This document shows positions 1-14,100 of a stretch of DNA of 64,000 nt, one piece after another (within the stretch, counting starts at the first letter, position 1; each line of letters begins with the position of its first letter). The notes under the pieces were generated by a model, which had not been told where the DNA came from, made no database searches, and saw nothing but the letters and a program-made list of their open reading frames with translations. Made by a program: the position numbers and the translations under genes. Source of the stretch: Telopea speciosissima (Eukaryota; Streptophyta; Magnoliopsida; Proteales; Proteaceae); contig NC_057918.1 of the NCBI RefSeq assembly GCF_018873765.1, positions 11,106,862 to 11,170,861 on the forward strand, given 5' to 3'.

Positions 1-922
1 CCGGTGGATCAAGGTGCGTAACTCCTTCCCTAGTCTGTAACCTTATCCAAATCCGATCTTTTAATTGGACTGGTTTATTTGAGTCAACAGTTTAAAGTAG
101 ATATCTAGTAAAATAGGTAATAGATCCTAATCTAGGTGGTGACTCTAACAAATTGACATAAACTAATAATAAAATATTATTTTAGAGTATATCACTATTC
201 TCACATTGGATATGGCTACACAATGGACTTTTCTCCTATCTTTGGAGTTATTCATCTAACCTTACATTCTCAAACAAATTTCAACACTTATTCACACAAT
301 TTCAAAGTACTATTAATAAAACACAAGGAAATGTCAAATTGGACCGAATTAATTTGCTTTATTGGGTAAAAGGGTCGGGATTATGATGTGGTAATTCCAA
401 CCATTGCATAATGAATTACAATTTGGATCAGTTTGTCAAATTTCAAAGCCAAATTGTATCATATACACCCTTCTATATTAACTATTTTCAAAAAAGGATT
501 GACTTTCGAATGGACATTTAAGTCTTAATTTGTCACATGGTCAAATCGAATAGCCCCAAACTTGAGATTTGAGTAGAGGACTATTACTGCCCATAGATTT
601 GGGCATCACTTAATTTGCCACATGGCAGTATTTGGGTAGTGGAGGAAACTATAACTATAATAGTGTAGCTCAATAGAACTTCAATTTTGTGGACTTGATC
701 TCCACATGATCATCCATCCATCCATTTGCAAGGTTTTAGCCCAATCTGCTTTTCTTACGTGGAGATATAATGTCACAAAAATTTGTTCACAATTCGACTT
801 TAACGGACTTGGGACAACTATCGAAATTGCAAGGGAAAAAAAGAAACCCTATCATGATGCACCAAACAATAGAGGTAGATCCTAAAATTTGTTTTTTATT
901 TTATTTTATACGTGGCTATAAG
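1..922. other. Intergenic, no gene seen
   Basis: AT-rich sequence with no open frame that looks coding and no splice-linked exon series. It lies beyond the 3' end of the ABC transporter gene. I recognise no family in it. Confidence 0.5.
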
Positions 923-1186
923 TAGGGCTGTAAACAGATCGGATTCGGCTCGGATAGTGCTATATCCGCATCCGCATCCGATTAGCTATCGGACGGATTC
1001 AGATAGTGCTAAACAGATACGGACACGGATCGGATATTTTATCCGTTTATATGTAAATATAGCTTGTCGGATAGCTATAGCTTATCCGTATCCGCATCCA
1101 TTTAGCTTTCGGACGGATTCGGATAATGCTAAACGGATACAGACACGAATACGAAAACGGATTTCAGCTATGCATTTACACCCGTA
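923..1186. mobile_element. hAT-type MITE with 8-bp TSD
   Basis: A 264-bp non-autonomous element. Its ends are imperfect inverted repeats: TAGGGCTGTAAA on the left and TTTACACCCGTA on the right. It is flanked by a perfect 8-bp target duplication GCTATAAG (915-922 and 1187-1194), the TSD length of hAT transposons. The interior is two diverged copies of a GGATCGGAT/ATCCGCATCCG-rich block (about 935-1040 and 1070-1165). An open frame of 91 codons crosses it but is only a by-product of that repeat. It encodes no transposase. Confidence 0.85.
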
Positions 1187-2815
1187 GCTATAAGGCATCT
1201 CAACTATGTATCCAGCTGTATACATAACTCTATCCATAGAAAATTCACATTCTTATTCCAATTAGGGAAGCCCTATAAACTTAAAAAAGGGCATTTGACC
1301 TCTAAAAACGTTGCAAAAGAAGATATAGACAATGACCAAATTATTAAAATTATTGTTACCATTACACTTGTTAAAACAATAAAATATGATATAATCCAAA
1401 ATTATGTGAACTAAACAAGTATTTTCGCCCAAAAGGTCATTGCGAATGAAAACAAGAAAAAGTTACACAAGAAAATTGCGCGAAAGGGTCCCAAATGTTC
1501 CCCTTTTAAACTTTATAGATCACTTAGGGTGTGTTACTGTGTTTAGTTGGCAAGAAAAGAAAAAGTGTGACTATTTTTTAAAAGAAGAGAGAGAAAACCA
1601 CATAAACTCATCACCCTTAATTCCTATAACATTCTTGACTTATTTACCAAAAAATATTTCCTGACTCACCAAAAATTTTGTGATATATTTTCTAAAATAA
1701 AAAAATATCAATCAACAAGTTGATATCGTGAATTGTCATTTTATTAAAGATGTTTATTTTGTGAAGAAACTCAACCATACACTTTTTAGGTTAGAATAAC
1801 ATCCCATATGGTTGTCGTTAGGAACAATTATTGTTGTTTTGGGAACTAATTTTGAAACTTTCGATTCAAAATGCACGACCATGGAATTTTAATCATAGAA
1901 AGAATTGGTAAGAACAATTTAGGCATAGAATATATAACATAGTTGTTATTTATGGAAATTTTGGTTGTAGATTAATTAAGATATGTCTAATATAGAAACA
2001 TTCAAATTTTCTGTTTCTAAAGCTTTATGGCCTTTGCATATATTTAAAAAAGGAAAAAGGAAGGCCATCCAATCACGCAGTGCGGCGTGTACCCGACTAC
2101 CCGGGCACGAAATGACTGGTGCACCCTTGGAAGGGCAAAAAGGACTAAGGGTACATCGGTCATTTCATGCACGGCTTTGTCTGGGCAGAGGTACACACCG
2201 CGCTGTGCGACCGGGTGTTCTTTATTCTCTCAAAAAATATCTTTATGGCATAAATTTTTTTGATGGGTAGGATTTAGAGGATATCTTTAGATTGGCACCA
2301 AGTTTTGCCACATGGGAGAACGATGTGGCAATTTTGGCTATATTTATATTTAGAAAATGGTCTAAGGTTGATCACATGTCAACTTTAGGCACATTTTCAA
2401 GCATATACTAATATACCCTCCTATCATTAGCATATTTACTTGTATTTTCAGATATCTAATTCTTTTTAAAAGTTTATATTTTTTAAAGCTTTACTTTGTC
2501 ATTTGACCAACTCCATTTGGTTACAACTTGTCATCTGAGTTTGGAACCTTGGGCTCTTCTTATCCACAAATTTCAAGGCTACTACAACAACTTCTCTAAA
2601 GGTTTATAGACATGCAAGATGATAAAAAAATCCCCCCCCCCCCCCAAATCTTCGTTTCTCCCCCAATACTTCAACTAAATGCCAATGACAACTCAAATAA
2701 TTACAAATAGCCTCAATATCTATTCCACCCTCTCCCCCAACAAATTTTTGTCATACTTAAAATGACAACGCACCTCAGTCCAACATATTTAATCTTTTCA
2801 AATAAAAAAAACAAC
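1187..2815. other. Intergenic, repeats only
   Basis: No gene seen. The stretch holds a foldback repeat (2074-2210), a poly-C run near 2633 and AT-rich DNA. The transcript end of the ABC transporter gene probably lies within the last few hundred bases, because its stop codon is at 2816-2818 on the minus strand. Confidence 0.5.
2074..2210. repeat. Foldback (hairpin) MITE-like repeat
   Basis: A GC-rich island in AT-rich DNA. Its two halves are inverted, diverged copies of each other: CACGCAGTGCGGCGTGTACC on the left pairs with GGTACACACCGCGCTGTGCG on the right, continuing through GCACGAAATGACTGGTGCACCC and its counterpart. I could not fix a target duplication. The wording of the arms (GTGTGTACCTCTGCCCAG) recalls the 118-bp tandem units at 42543-42896, so the two may be related. 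Confidence 0.5.
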
Positions 2816-5800
2816 CTACGAACTACATCTTTGAGTATAGTCTTTAACAAGCTTTGCAAATGATGAAGACTTCATCTCAAGCAATTTAGCTGGAGAATCA
2901 TATTCCAATACAAGGCCTGTTTAAAACAAGAAAACATATCAATTTGATTAGGCAAACACCAAAACTAAATGTGAAGACATTACCAAATTCAACTGTACTC
3001 ATTTGATTATGATGTACCAATTATTAGCTACTAAGTACTAACCATTATCAAGAACGAGGACCATATCGATATCAATAATTGATGTTATCCTATGTGCGAC
3101 TGTGATGACCATAGACCTTGAGAAGTGTTCCCTAAGCATTTGTTGAATCAGATAATCAGTAGTTGTATCCACTGATGCAGTAGCTTCATCGAGTACTATT
3201 ACTTTGCTCCTCTTGAGCAATACCCGCCCTAAACAAACTAGTTGCCTTTGACCCATGCTCCAATTCTCTCCATTTTCAGTCACTGTGACAACCACCATAT
3301 GAAAATGGATTAACCATTTAGGATCTTATTTTCATTTACTTTCCTACCCCTACTTTTGTTGGAAAAGGGGTTGAGAGGTTGGATTGTAAACTAGAAGTTA
3401 AATATATCATTCAATAAAACTTTTGGAAAGATTGTGCACATGTGGATGGTTAGATTGATATTAAGCAACTTCGGTATAAAGCGAGTATGAGAAAAACCAA
3501 CCTCTAAAATCAAGCTTCCCTTCCTTCTTTCTAACTTCATCACCAAGTTGGCATCTATCTAAAGCCTACGACAATAAATAAAAAAAGCCCATGTCAACAT
3601 TTTACATTTTTCTTGATTATATAAGATGACAGTTAATTGATAATTAAAGGCAAAAAATGAAATGTACAAGGAGATACATGTCTCAAGCAGTCAATTGTGA
3701 TGTATTTGTTTTGTGTGTAAATCATCACTAAGCAGAAGATATATATATCCATCCTATCATTGTCACTAATTAAATATTATTCATCAAATGGAAGAAGAAA
3801 AAAAACCCACCTCCCAGATTTGTTCATCAGTGTACTCTTCAAGTGGGTCAAGATTATTTCTTAGAGTCCCCTCAAACATTATTGGGTCTTGTGGTATGAT
3901 GCTTAACCTTGACCGCAAATCATGAAGGCCAATCTTGGAAATGTTGATACCATCTATTAAGATCTGACCAGTTGCAGGTTCAAGCATGCGAAAGAGAGCC
4001 TGTACCAGAGTTGATTTTCCACTTCCCGTTCGACCAACGATGCCAATATTCATACCTCCAGGAAAAGTGCATGTAATACCTCGCAAGACAAGAGGAAGGT
4101 GTGGGGCATACCGAACCTATATACATATTAAATAATCAAAACGTAAAGCTTAGTTGAATTCTGGAAGAGCAAAAAGAACTGTCCAACAACATTAGGCTTC
4201 AGAAAAATCTATTCGTTGAAACAAGGAGATAAAAACTTGAGGAATCTAGATTGAGGATTACCTGCAAATCAATAATATCAATTTTCCCTTGTAATGGCCA
4301 CTCACAACTTGGCCTATCTTCTTCTACCAGCAAAGGGGGTTCACTAGTGATGCAAGTGTACTGTAATATTCTCTCAATGGATATGATTTTATTCTCAAGA
4401 CTGCTAAAATCCCAAATGACACCATGCAAACTGAAACTAAGTCCATATGCGACTATTAAACCCATAACACCTTCAAGAGAAAAAGAAAACCAAATAAATT
4501 CAAAATCACACTTTTATGTGAGCAATCAATCATGATTGCCCTCAGGTTGATTTTATAAAATCTCAAGTTCAACTTTTTACCAGGACTAAGTACACCCTTC
4601 GATAGTGAGATCAAGAAAACCAAAGAAATAGCATAAGTGATGGATGCCAGCATATCCATGCGAAAGCATAACCATTCAATTGCCCCAGAAAAATGAAATT
4701 TGGGTCGGGAAAACCCATCCACCAGCTTGAGGTTTGTATCCATAAACCTCTCTTCTTGATCAAAACACCTTATTGTAGTTAAACCTAAACTAGACTCGGT
4801 AAAATGTTGTATGATTGGTGCTTGGCATACTCCAACCAGTCGTGATAGTTCTCGTGCTGCAGATATGTAGTATTGCTACAAGACAAAGTTCAGACAACGA
4901 AAAGTTATGTACAATATAAAAAATATATATACATTGTGTAAGGAATGTATAGTTGGTGAAAAACATTATAGGCTTTTTAAGAGGGATTTCTTAAAGTGAC
5001 ATACTTACATACAGATGGTTGATAGTGATAACATCAACACGAAAGAACTTGTAGGAAAATATTTCATTATGTTTATGTACTTCAATTGTTCTCTTTCAAT
5101 GGTTAGTATTTTCTATCTTTATTAAACATTGATTGAATTATATACATTACTAGTTTGTTGACTACACCCTGGGATTTCTATCCCAAAATTCTTAGATAAA
5201 AAGTTTGTAGAACATCAACTCAATTGTATCTGTAATTTCATGGTATCTATTTCTTTTTAAGGTAAATTACACATCACCCCCTGGTTTTCAAACGAAACTC
5301 AGACCACCCCTTGGTTTTTGAAAAAACTCAAATCACCCCCTGGTTTTTTAAAACACTCAATACTAGTGATTTGAGTTTTTTTCAAAATCCCCTGGTGATT
5401 TGAGTTTTTTCAAACACCATGGGGTGATGTGTAATTTACCCATTACCGAATTTTTAATCATTTTATCAAATTTAAAATAAACTAATAATTGTTTCTACCC
5501 ATGTCAAATTTTTTGTCCCATTAAAACTTTTTTGATGATGGTGGATAGTATAACATTATTGTTCTGTGTCAAGAATTCTTGTACCAGTTTCGAAGATTGA
5601 TTTGCTCCGACATTTTTTGTCACGACCCGAATGGGATTTTTTCCGAGGTTTGTAATGGTGGCAAAGGGCTTATTAGGTCGATGGGTACCACCCAATCTGA
5701 TGGACCGACCCGACTTGGAGGAGTATTTATATGTTTTCATGTCTTGTTGTGTAAACAAGTGAACCGAGCAAGATTTGGGGATTTTTGAGTTCGGATTTTC

Positions 5801-8800
5801 TAGGTGAGAGTTCTTGTGCGACTTTTGGTATTCTTGAGAGATCTCCACTACACCTTTCTTCTATTACATAGTGAATCATCTTCAGCTTTGCCCGTTGATG
5901 TAGCACATTAAAATAAGGGAAGTAGAAAAGAAAGAAAGGAAAGAAGAAAAATACATTCCCATTAACAATTATCAACTAAATAATGCCACACTAATTCCTA
6001 TGAGGTCCACCTAGATAGGCATCTCTTGACTACTTAAATATATGCCACATGATAGTTTTGTTGGGTTTCAATTTTTGGCAATATGATTTGCCTAAATTAC
6101 CATTGATCCATCTATCAAATTTGAGCCCCAACTAGTTGAAAATGCAACTTTCGTAACTTTAGACAACTACAATTCAACCATTAAAATACAGGGTTAGAAG
6201 TCGAAACATGGTAGACCATATAATGGATATTGGGTCTAAACTTTACATGTGACCAATCCAAACGGGGAACAAGTATCTAATGGCCGATTTGACTAAAGCA
6301 ACTCTCCACATAACCCGAAATTGCTGGAACACTAATACAAGGCTTTGCAATGGAATAGTCCTTAATATATAGTGATGCAAATTATTTATTGATTTACCAT
6401 TTTTTATTTTAAAATAATTACCAATTTATCTACTGATTTATTTTAACAACTATTAACTGCTTTACTATTTAGGTAGTGTAAAAATGAGAAATCATTTAGT
6501 CATTAATAATTTGTTAACATTTGTTAATTATTATCTTATTTTAGTATGAGCTACAACCAACGAAGCTACCAACAAACCTAATACACCATATTAAATTTTT
6601 ATTAAATATCTAAAATATTTTATACATATCAAAAGCGCAACCTTGTCAATTTAGGTGCACTTTGATATAAATGGACTTGTTTGGTACTTTTTTATAAGAC
6701 AATTTTGGCAAGCAAAAGTACAACTTTACATTAATTTAAAGGGTCCTTCTAGACGTCACTATGCCTAGTGAAGTTTTCAGTATTTGCCACATGACAGCAC
6801 ATGATTTAGTCCATGTGATAGAGGACCAAGCAAGCATCTCATTGGTACAATTTCAGCTTAAAATGAATAGAGGAATTAACTAAAATTACAAAAATGCCAT
6901 TTTGTATTCTATATTCATCTCCATTTGACTACATTTTGGTAATTTAACTAAAACTTTAAATTAGAGTTTGAACAACTTTCCTTGTTTAATGCTTACATTA
7001 GAGTAAAATTTAGCCATTGAGATGTATGCAGGGTCCTCTATCATATGGACTAACCTATGTACTGCCAAATAGCAAATAGTGAAGCATCATACTTCACTAG
7101 GCATAGTGACAGGGAAGAAAACCCTAATTTAAATGAAAACATGTAATTGGGAAATGGATTTCTTGTTTATATTTTTCATAAATTCAAGAACTAAGGTTTA
7201 AATCACTATTGTCACTCCCAAGCATAAATGCATCCATCACTAAATCAATTTTGTTACGAACAAACAAATTCAAAATTCACCAATCAAACAAAGCTTGAAT
7301 AAACTTGTAATGTAACCTGTTAATCATGGAAAATATGGCTGAGCTAGATGTGAATTTTAATCATGAGAGGTGGAATTGGCTATAGAATTACCTGATACCA
7401 AATGCATGTCACAGACATCGGAATAAAAACTATTAACATTTGCCATGCAACCTGTGACATTACTGCAGCAGTTCCCAAGAATTCTATGATTGAAATAAGA
7501 AGTTCTTCCAATTGATGTGGAATAGATGTATCAACTTCACTTTGATCTATGGATGCCTGTATACAAAAATAGAATTCATTTAAAATTATATTGACTCTTA
7601 TGGTTATCAAACAAATACATTTAAAGACCAAGAGTAATTAAGCATATGTACTAACCCGGTTTAGAATTCTTCCAATCGGAGTAGAATTAAAAAATGACAA
7701 AGGGGCACGGAAAATGCATTTGTGCATTTTATTGAAAAGCAGAGTGGCTGTCATGTATCCAGTAGTAACAACGAGCATGGACCTTATAAGGACGCAAAGA
7801 GAGCTTCCAAGGGTCAAAGCAACATAAACAAAGATGAGAGTAGATCCTTTAACATGAGGTCTCACATCCTCTGAAACAGGAGTAGCAAACACCATCCAAT
7901 AACTGCTACCTATTAAGAGAAGCTGAAAAAGAATTTGAGCCAGCAAAATAAATGGCACAAAAACCCCTTTATATGCAGCAGTAAGATATTTCCAATAGAC
8001 TGAAAGACTAACTCCACCCTTTTCTCTCTTTTCTTCCCGGACAAGCTGCCCTTCTGACCCAACGAGTTTTTCTGTTTTGTGATTTTTGAGATCGCATTCC
8101 TCATCATCTTGAATAGACTTCTCGCTATATAATAAACTCTCATCTTCCTCATCCTTGGTTAAATTATCTAAAGCATTCCCACCTTTGATAGAATTAATGT
8201 TTGCTAAAGCTTTCTTATGCGCACTCATTAACTCCATAAAGTCAGTTCCTGAGCTAAGAATTTCTTTGTACTTTCCTGTTTGAGTAATCCTTCCATCTCT
8301 CATAACCTACTAAACAAAAGAAGGTAAATAATTAGTCTCAAACCAAGTTGAGCGACTTGAAATTAGAAAATAAAGATGGTGTCTTCTCACCACGATAAGA
8401 TCAGCAGAAGGTAAGAACTCTACTTGGTGGGTAACATAAATTACTGTTTTTGAACTCAAAATTCCCAGCAAACACTCCTATCACAAAAAAAAAAAAACAT
8501 ATTCATATTTAGGCACTAAAGAACAATTCATGATTACTTAAAAGAATTAAATAGTTATAAACAGTAATATAATTTATTTCCCCTTATGATGAGTAACAAC
8601 AAATCATAGGTTTTATGCAAAAACATGCATCACTCAATATCATATGTTTATATGTTTAGTTTGTTTAGACAATCATGATTTTATTATTTTTAAATCAATT
8701 TTTTGATCAAACTTGATTTTTTGTGAACAAAATTGTGATGTAAGCAATGAAGACGTACAACTTCAAGCAAATTTCAACAACAAAAGCTTTGGAAGAGAGG

Positions 8801-11197
8801 TCAAAAGGTAATTACCTTAAATAGATGAATTCCTGTGTGAGCATCCACGGCGCTAAAGGGATCATCAAGTAGATAAACATCAGCATCATGGTACAAAGCA
8901 CGTGCAATCTGGATTCTTTGCTTCTGTCCACCACTCAGGTTAATTCCTCTGTCCCCTATGATAGTCTGGTCCCCAAAGGCACACAATTCTAGATCCTTCT
9001 TCAATGAACATGCTTCAAGGATCATCTCGTACCTTTTCTTGTCCATCTCCTTACCGAACAATATATTGTCTACTATCTTCCCACTTTGTATCCAAGGTGA
9101 TTGTGCAACATAGGCCTTTGTTCCATTCAAATTAATAGCTCCAGATACTTTCTGCACTTCCCCTAATATGCATGAAAGTAGGCTTGACTTGCCTGAACCG
9201 ATAGAACCACAAACAGCTACTCTCATACCATGGTACACTCGGATATTTAGATCTTTTAATGTGAGATTTGGGGAATGAAGGTCCCACGAGAAATTCCCCT
9301 TGACTATCTCAACTGCAACCTCGGCATCTCTTGGAAGCTTTTGTACATTATGCAAATCAAGATCATCAAGACAGAGGAATGAGGATATCCTGTCGAGGGA
9401 AACTTTAGTTTGAACTACTGCGGAGATTGTATCTGGGAGATTATAAATGGGCCCTTGCAATATCGCAAATGTTGCAATTGCAGATAAAATCTTTCCAGAC
9501 TCTAATGGTATTCCTATAAGTACACAAAATCCAAAAGTAATCATAGATACAAACATAGGAGCAGACATGTAGACAAAGGTACTCATAGCTGATGTATAAA
9601 GTAACATTTTTAACCATCTTGTTTCAAAGCTCCTGAGCTCAATTATCTTAGCCAAGAACTTCATCTCCCAACTATGGAGCTTGAGAACCCTCATATTCCT
9701 TAGAGCCTCAGATGTCACCTTCATCCTTCGATCCTTAGAATCCATCAATTCCCCCTGAAATTTCTCCTGTAGTTTTCCTAATGGAACATTTGCTAACATC
9801 AAAATCATTGTGACAAGAAAGGCTACAAGTGAAGCCATCCCAAGGCTCTTGTACAAGATCAATAATGCTAGAGCAACCTGAACAGGCACCCTCCATATAT
9901 CGTGTAAGTACCAACTAAAGAGGGCAATCCTCTCTACATCAACACTCATCAAATTAACATTATCCCCACTAGTTTGGACCTGCTTTGATTGGCTTGAAAG
10001 CCTGAGACTCTTCTTATAGATTAACGCAAACAAAGAAGCACGGACCCTAATTGCCATCATTCGTAATTGAAAGAACAAGTGCCTATTTGAGAGGCACTTT
10101 ATGAGCATTGAAATAAAGTAAATAAGCACTAGCACATACCCTTCATATTTTTGTTGGTGAGAGCTATTGAGATAGTGAACAAAAACATCAATAAGGTATG
10201 GTCCAACATAAGATGCCAATGTGGATACAATGGACAATAGAGCCGTCCATAGAATTTCTTTCCACGCTGAGAGAATTAATGCCTTTACCAGCTTGAGTGT
10301 GTCTACCTTACCACCATTACCACTATCATCACCATTAGATTCAAGTTTATTTCTAAAACGAGCAAAGACCACTTTAGCACTATCACAATTGGCAAGCTGA
10401 GGAACATCTTCAAGGTTCAATGTTTTTCTATACCCAAGTCCAAGCAAGGAACCTATCCAAGAGAAAGTAAAAATGCTAAAAAGATTGGCATTTGCATAAG
10501 GAGTTACAATCTCTTCACCGACACTTGAACCTTGTCCATCATCACCTTTGTTTCGACTTGAACTAATTTTCAAAAGAGGATCCAAAATATGGAAATCTTC
10601 ATCTTCTTCTCCCTTACCAAACAACCCAGCATAACAAAAGAATAAACCAAAAATAATAGATGCAACATCGGAGACCCATTGCAGAAATGGTAAGGATGAA
10701 TGTTTCCAATACAAACCAAGATGTATAGCAAGATAGGAACAAGACATTAGGAAGTAAAAAGCCCACCAAATCCTTAGTAAACTAGGGAACCTGCGCTCAC
10801 TTGAATGAGAAAACTGGATGTGCAAGTAAGCAGAGATCACAAACCAAGTGAGAGTTCTGAATGCAAAATCCAATTGGGCTGCAAACTTTAGATCAGACCA
10901 ACCATATCTATACCCAGAGAGGCAGTTTAACACGCATAGGAGAAGATCAACAAAAAACAAACCCATGCAAGATATAAAGGCTGACCAATAGTAAAAAAGG
11001 CTTGTATTCTTTAACATTCGTTTTGAATTTTCAAGGCTAGGCGTCGTACGTCTCTTGTAAGCCCAGAAAATGGATAAAACAAACAAAAAAATTAAATGTA
11101 AAGAACCAAAAAAACCTTGTAGGAAAATGCTTGCAATGGACAGCGAAATTTTTTTGTAGATATCCATATCATTTGTTGACTCTTCAAAAGAATCCAT
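2816..11197 (-). CDS. ABC transporter C family (MRP-type), ABCC3-like
   Basis: Exons, high to low: 11197-8816, 8477-8391, 8306-7656, 7556-7392, 4875-4581, 4470-4262, 4116-3811, 3565-3502, 3282-3043, 2916-2816. They join in phase into 1500 codons (1499 aa), the normal size for plant ABCC proteins. An N-terminal hydrophobic TMD0 and first membrane domain precede NBD1: Walker A GSIGSGKS (~664-671), Q-loop, LSGGQ (~754-758), Walker B DVYLLDD (~773-779), switch His ~811. A second membrane domain follows, then NBD2: Walker A GRTGSGKS (~1291-1298), signature SMGQ, Walker B VIVLDE (Glu ~1419), switch His ~1450. NBD1 carries Asp where NBD2 has the catalytic Glu, as is usual for ABCC. Family members export glutathione and glucuronide conjugates or other organic anions across the tonoplast or plasma membrane. 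The substrate cannot be read from sequence. Intron 4 (2.5 kb) carries three repeats. All key residues are intact and there is no frameshift. Confidence 0.95.
5261..5440. mobile_element. MITE with 20-bp perfect inverted ends
   Basis: A 180-bp element in intron 4 of the ABC transporter. It starts GGTAAATTACACATCACCCC and ends with the exact reverse complement. The interior is several alternating copies of a CACCCCCTGGTTTTT / AAACTCAAATCA motif. I see no clear target duplication. The ends resemble those of the Mutator-like foldback at 16115-17741 (GGGTAAAGTACACGTACCCC), so it may belong to the same superfamily. Confidence 0.75.
5505..5915 (+). mobile_element. Possible solo LTR fragment
   Basis: This intronic stretch reads like a plant LTR. 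It has a TATTTATATG box, a transcribed-looking leader, and an AGTGAATCATC...CCCGTTGATGTAGC motif that resembles the ends of many Copia LTRs. No second copy, target duplication or coding region is present in the window, so the call rests on general resemblance only. Confidence 0.3.
6741..7124. mobile_element. Mutator-like MITE with 9-bp TSD
   Basis: A 384-bp element in intron 4 of the ABC transporter. Its terminal inverted repeats run for about 100 bp and share GTCACTATGCCTAGTGAAGT near the ends and a GATAGAGGACC block further in. It is bounded by a perfect 9-bp duplication TAATTTAAA (6732-6740 and 7125-7133), the TSD length of Mutator elements. It has no coding capacity. A second copy of the family, itself split by another MITE, is at about 43527-44217. 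Confidence 0.85.
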
Positions 11198-14100
11198 GTT
11201 TGCAAATTTTCTTTTCTTCTGTTTGGAAATTGGTGGCTTAACTCAAGTAGGAAATCCTATCAGCTTTACCACATTTGCAAAAAATGTTGTAGAAATTGTA
11301 GCATCTATATACCAACCATTTCCACCTCATGTCTTCCAGAAATACTTAAGATCAATATTGGAGTCTCAATATCACCCTTAGATGTAGTTAAACCTGCTAA
11401 TGAACAGACAGAACAAAAACTGTATGAAAGTATATAAAGAGTAATTGAATTGACAAAACTTTTCTAGAAAAAGCAAGAATAAAAGAAGCCACAATTTTAT
11501 ATAATTTAATCCATGTTTAAATAAGAACATCAATAGAGAGAATCAAAATTTAGTAATGTGAGATTAAATAATTCAATAAATATATTAGAATTGACCTATT
11601 GGAGCAATATAAGAAACAAAGAACTTCATACATAAGAAACAATAACAGCAACATAAATTAATTGTAAATAGAATTGTCAAGTGTTAACATACAATAGCCA
11701 TTCAACAAGAAACTTTGCCAGACCATTGATGGCAACTTGAAGATCATCGATGCGAGGGGTGGAAAATCCTAGTGACACAACACTGCTCAATCTGATTTAA
11801 TCTACAAATCAATCACCGCTAAAGTAATTCACCAAGTTAATTGACTCATTTTAATCCATTTCATATGATTAATACAGAAATTCATTTATTACTTACAATA
11901 ACCATATTCTTGAGGCGCTAGTAATACTTCACTGCTCCTATATTATGACACACATTATGCAAGATGAGTATTGGAAGTCTACTGCATGTGTGTTTGTCTG
12001 ATAGCCTTTGTAACAAGACCAGCCTAAAGTCTACTCTATCACATCTGACAATAGTGGAGGTCGTGATGTAGGACAACTATGGGCAAGCCAACTGAAGTTT
12101 GTAGGCTGTAGGCCCAAATTGTCCAACTAATTTCTAACAGCCACCACAAATCCGATATTAAGTCAGAAATCAAACATGCCATAATCAATAATGCAGCAAA
12201 AATCAATTTAGGCTCAACAAGCAGGTATGTAATACAATCAAACAAGCAAACAATATGACCTCTAAATATGGTATATCTAAATTACTAGGCACTAAACCAA
12301 TCAACTCGTGTGACAAAGCTTATTTGAAAACTACAGAAAAAAAATAGATATCTCTCATGAGAAATTCTCTAGTTTTGATTAAAAAGAGAGAGAGGTACTT
12401 TGTTGCAAGTGCTTCCACGGATAAACCACTTGTTCATAGTTTGTTTGATACTCAAAGACACACATCCTAATAAACTTTACATGATAAAACTGTGTTTGTT
12501 TAACAAAATAGATTTCACAAAGATTGTGATAAAAGCAATAGAAATATGTGTTGGATTATGAAAATCACATTATTTATTGAAGTGCCATGAGGAGTTATGA
12601 TGAATGACAGAAATATATAAAATAAAATTTATTGAATACTAGGAATTTTCTAGAAAATATCTTATGTTAAAACGATCAGAGACCAAGTGTTCATGGGAAT
12701 TGTGTACCACTGTTATTCATGAATTCACTTTCATTTCTACAAAGTTTCAACTTCTCTGTACTCAACCAGCATCCATGTTACATTGATGATCACAACCTCA
12801 TTTTGATCCAAAAGAACCCAATTGAGAGTTGCAATGAAAGATTACAGTTCAATTCAGCAATTAGAAAATGGAGAATGTCAAAAAACAGAGGCAATTGGAA
12901 GGAACATGGAGAAGGAAATCAGCACTAACATTGTTGTGAGGGGAAAGAAGACCAGGAAAAAATAGTGGAAAGAAATGCATTGCCATTTTTTAAGCGTGAA
13001 GCAGCCTAAAAACGCACCTAGCCGGGGCAATCCACAAGGCGCTATTAAATCTAATAAAAGAAGCATCCTTGAATTTTATTCATGTTTCAAGGTGGTGCTT
13101 ACCTATAAACAACCTAATTCAATCAACCATATGATCATTTGCACGAAATAAGTGGAACCTGTGTGCACAAAATGCTTTGAACCTTTGAGGTGATATTGAT
13201 TCCAACACATAAGATGGAGCAATCCAGAGTTACATGCATGTTTCTAGGACTGAAGTCAGCAATGACCTAAATCCAATTCAATAGACAATGATCCAAACTA
13301 AAACAACCTTTGCTTGTATTATCTAAGTTTTGTATTATTTCATGCTTGACCCTATCCAAAAAAACAACTTTGCTTGTGCACTTCAATCGTTACAAAACCA
13401 ACCTGTTCAACAGAATGGAAGGAAAACAAGAATCCCACACGGGTTCTCTGGAGAGAGAGAGAAAGAGAGAAGCGCACCTTAACGAAGAAGCTTCGAATTG
13501 TCTTGTATTTCTGGATGGCGATGGCAAAAGTTTAACTTCTTTGACGAACCAAAAAATTTCCCCTGTACCTCTTCAACGAACATGGACCATGGCCTTTGTT
13601 GGGAGCGTTGGTATTTAGGAAGCGCTTACATGAATTATGGTGAGCAGAGGGGCTTTTCTTAGTTACGAAGGACTCGGGCTTGTATGAGTTGGCTAACTCC
13701 TCATCCCTTGATAAATAAGGAAGTGGTATTAGAATAGAAGGCATTGCAGATCGTCTACGGGCAGCAGTCTACGGTCCAGCTGCCCGTAGCAATCTGGATC
13801 CAATAGAAGGTCTAATGTTTTAATTTGGAAACTTAGTCCAACTTCTCCCTCTCCGGCTCTCCCCATAGCAAACCCTTAACTTCCGTTTTCAAAGCATCTA
13901 TGTCCGCAAATTAAACAAAAAAAAGGGGAGGATCATTTGGTAAACCCTTTACCTTCCATAAGCTGTTTAAATTTCCTGAAAAACTCATGTTGCTGGACTT
14001 CTAAGTTCTAACTCAACCCCGCAATAGACAGAGCTCTATGAAAGGAAGAATGAAGATAACTTAGTACCTATTACCAACAATGCGGTATTTTCTTACTCTT

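Noticed and set aside
1440-1664. A 74-codon frame as a gene
   Set aside because: Low-complexity AT-rich translation with no family signature or neighbouring exons.
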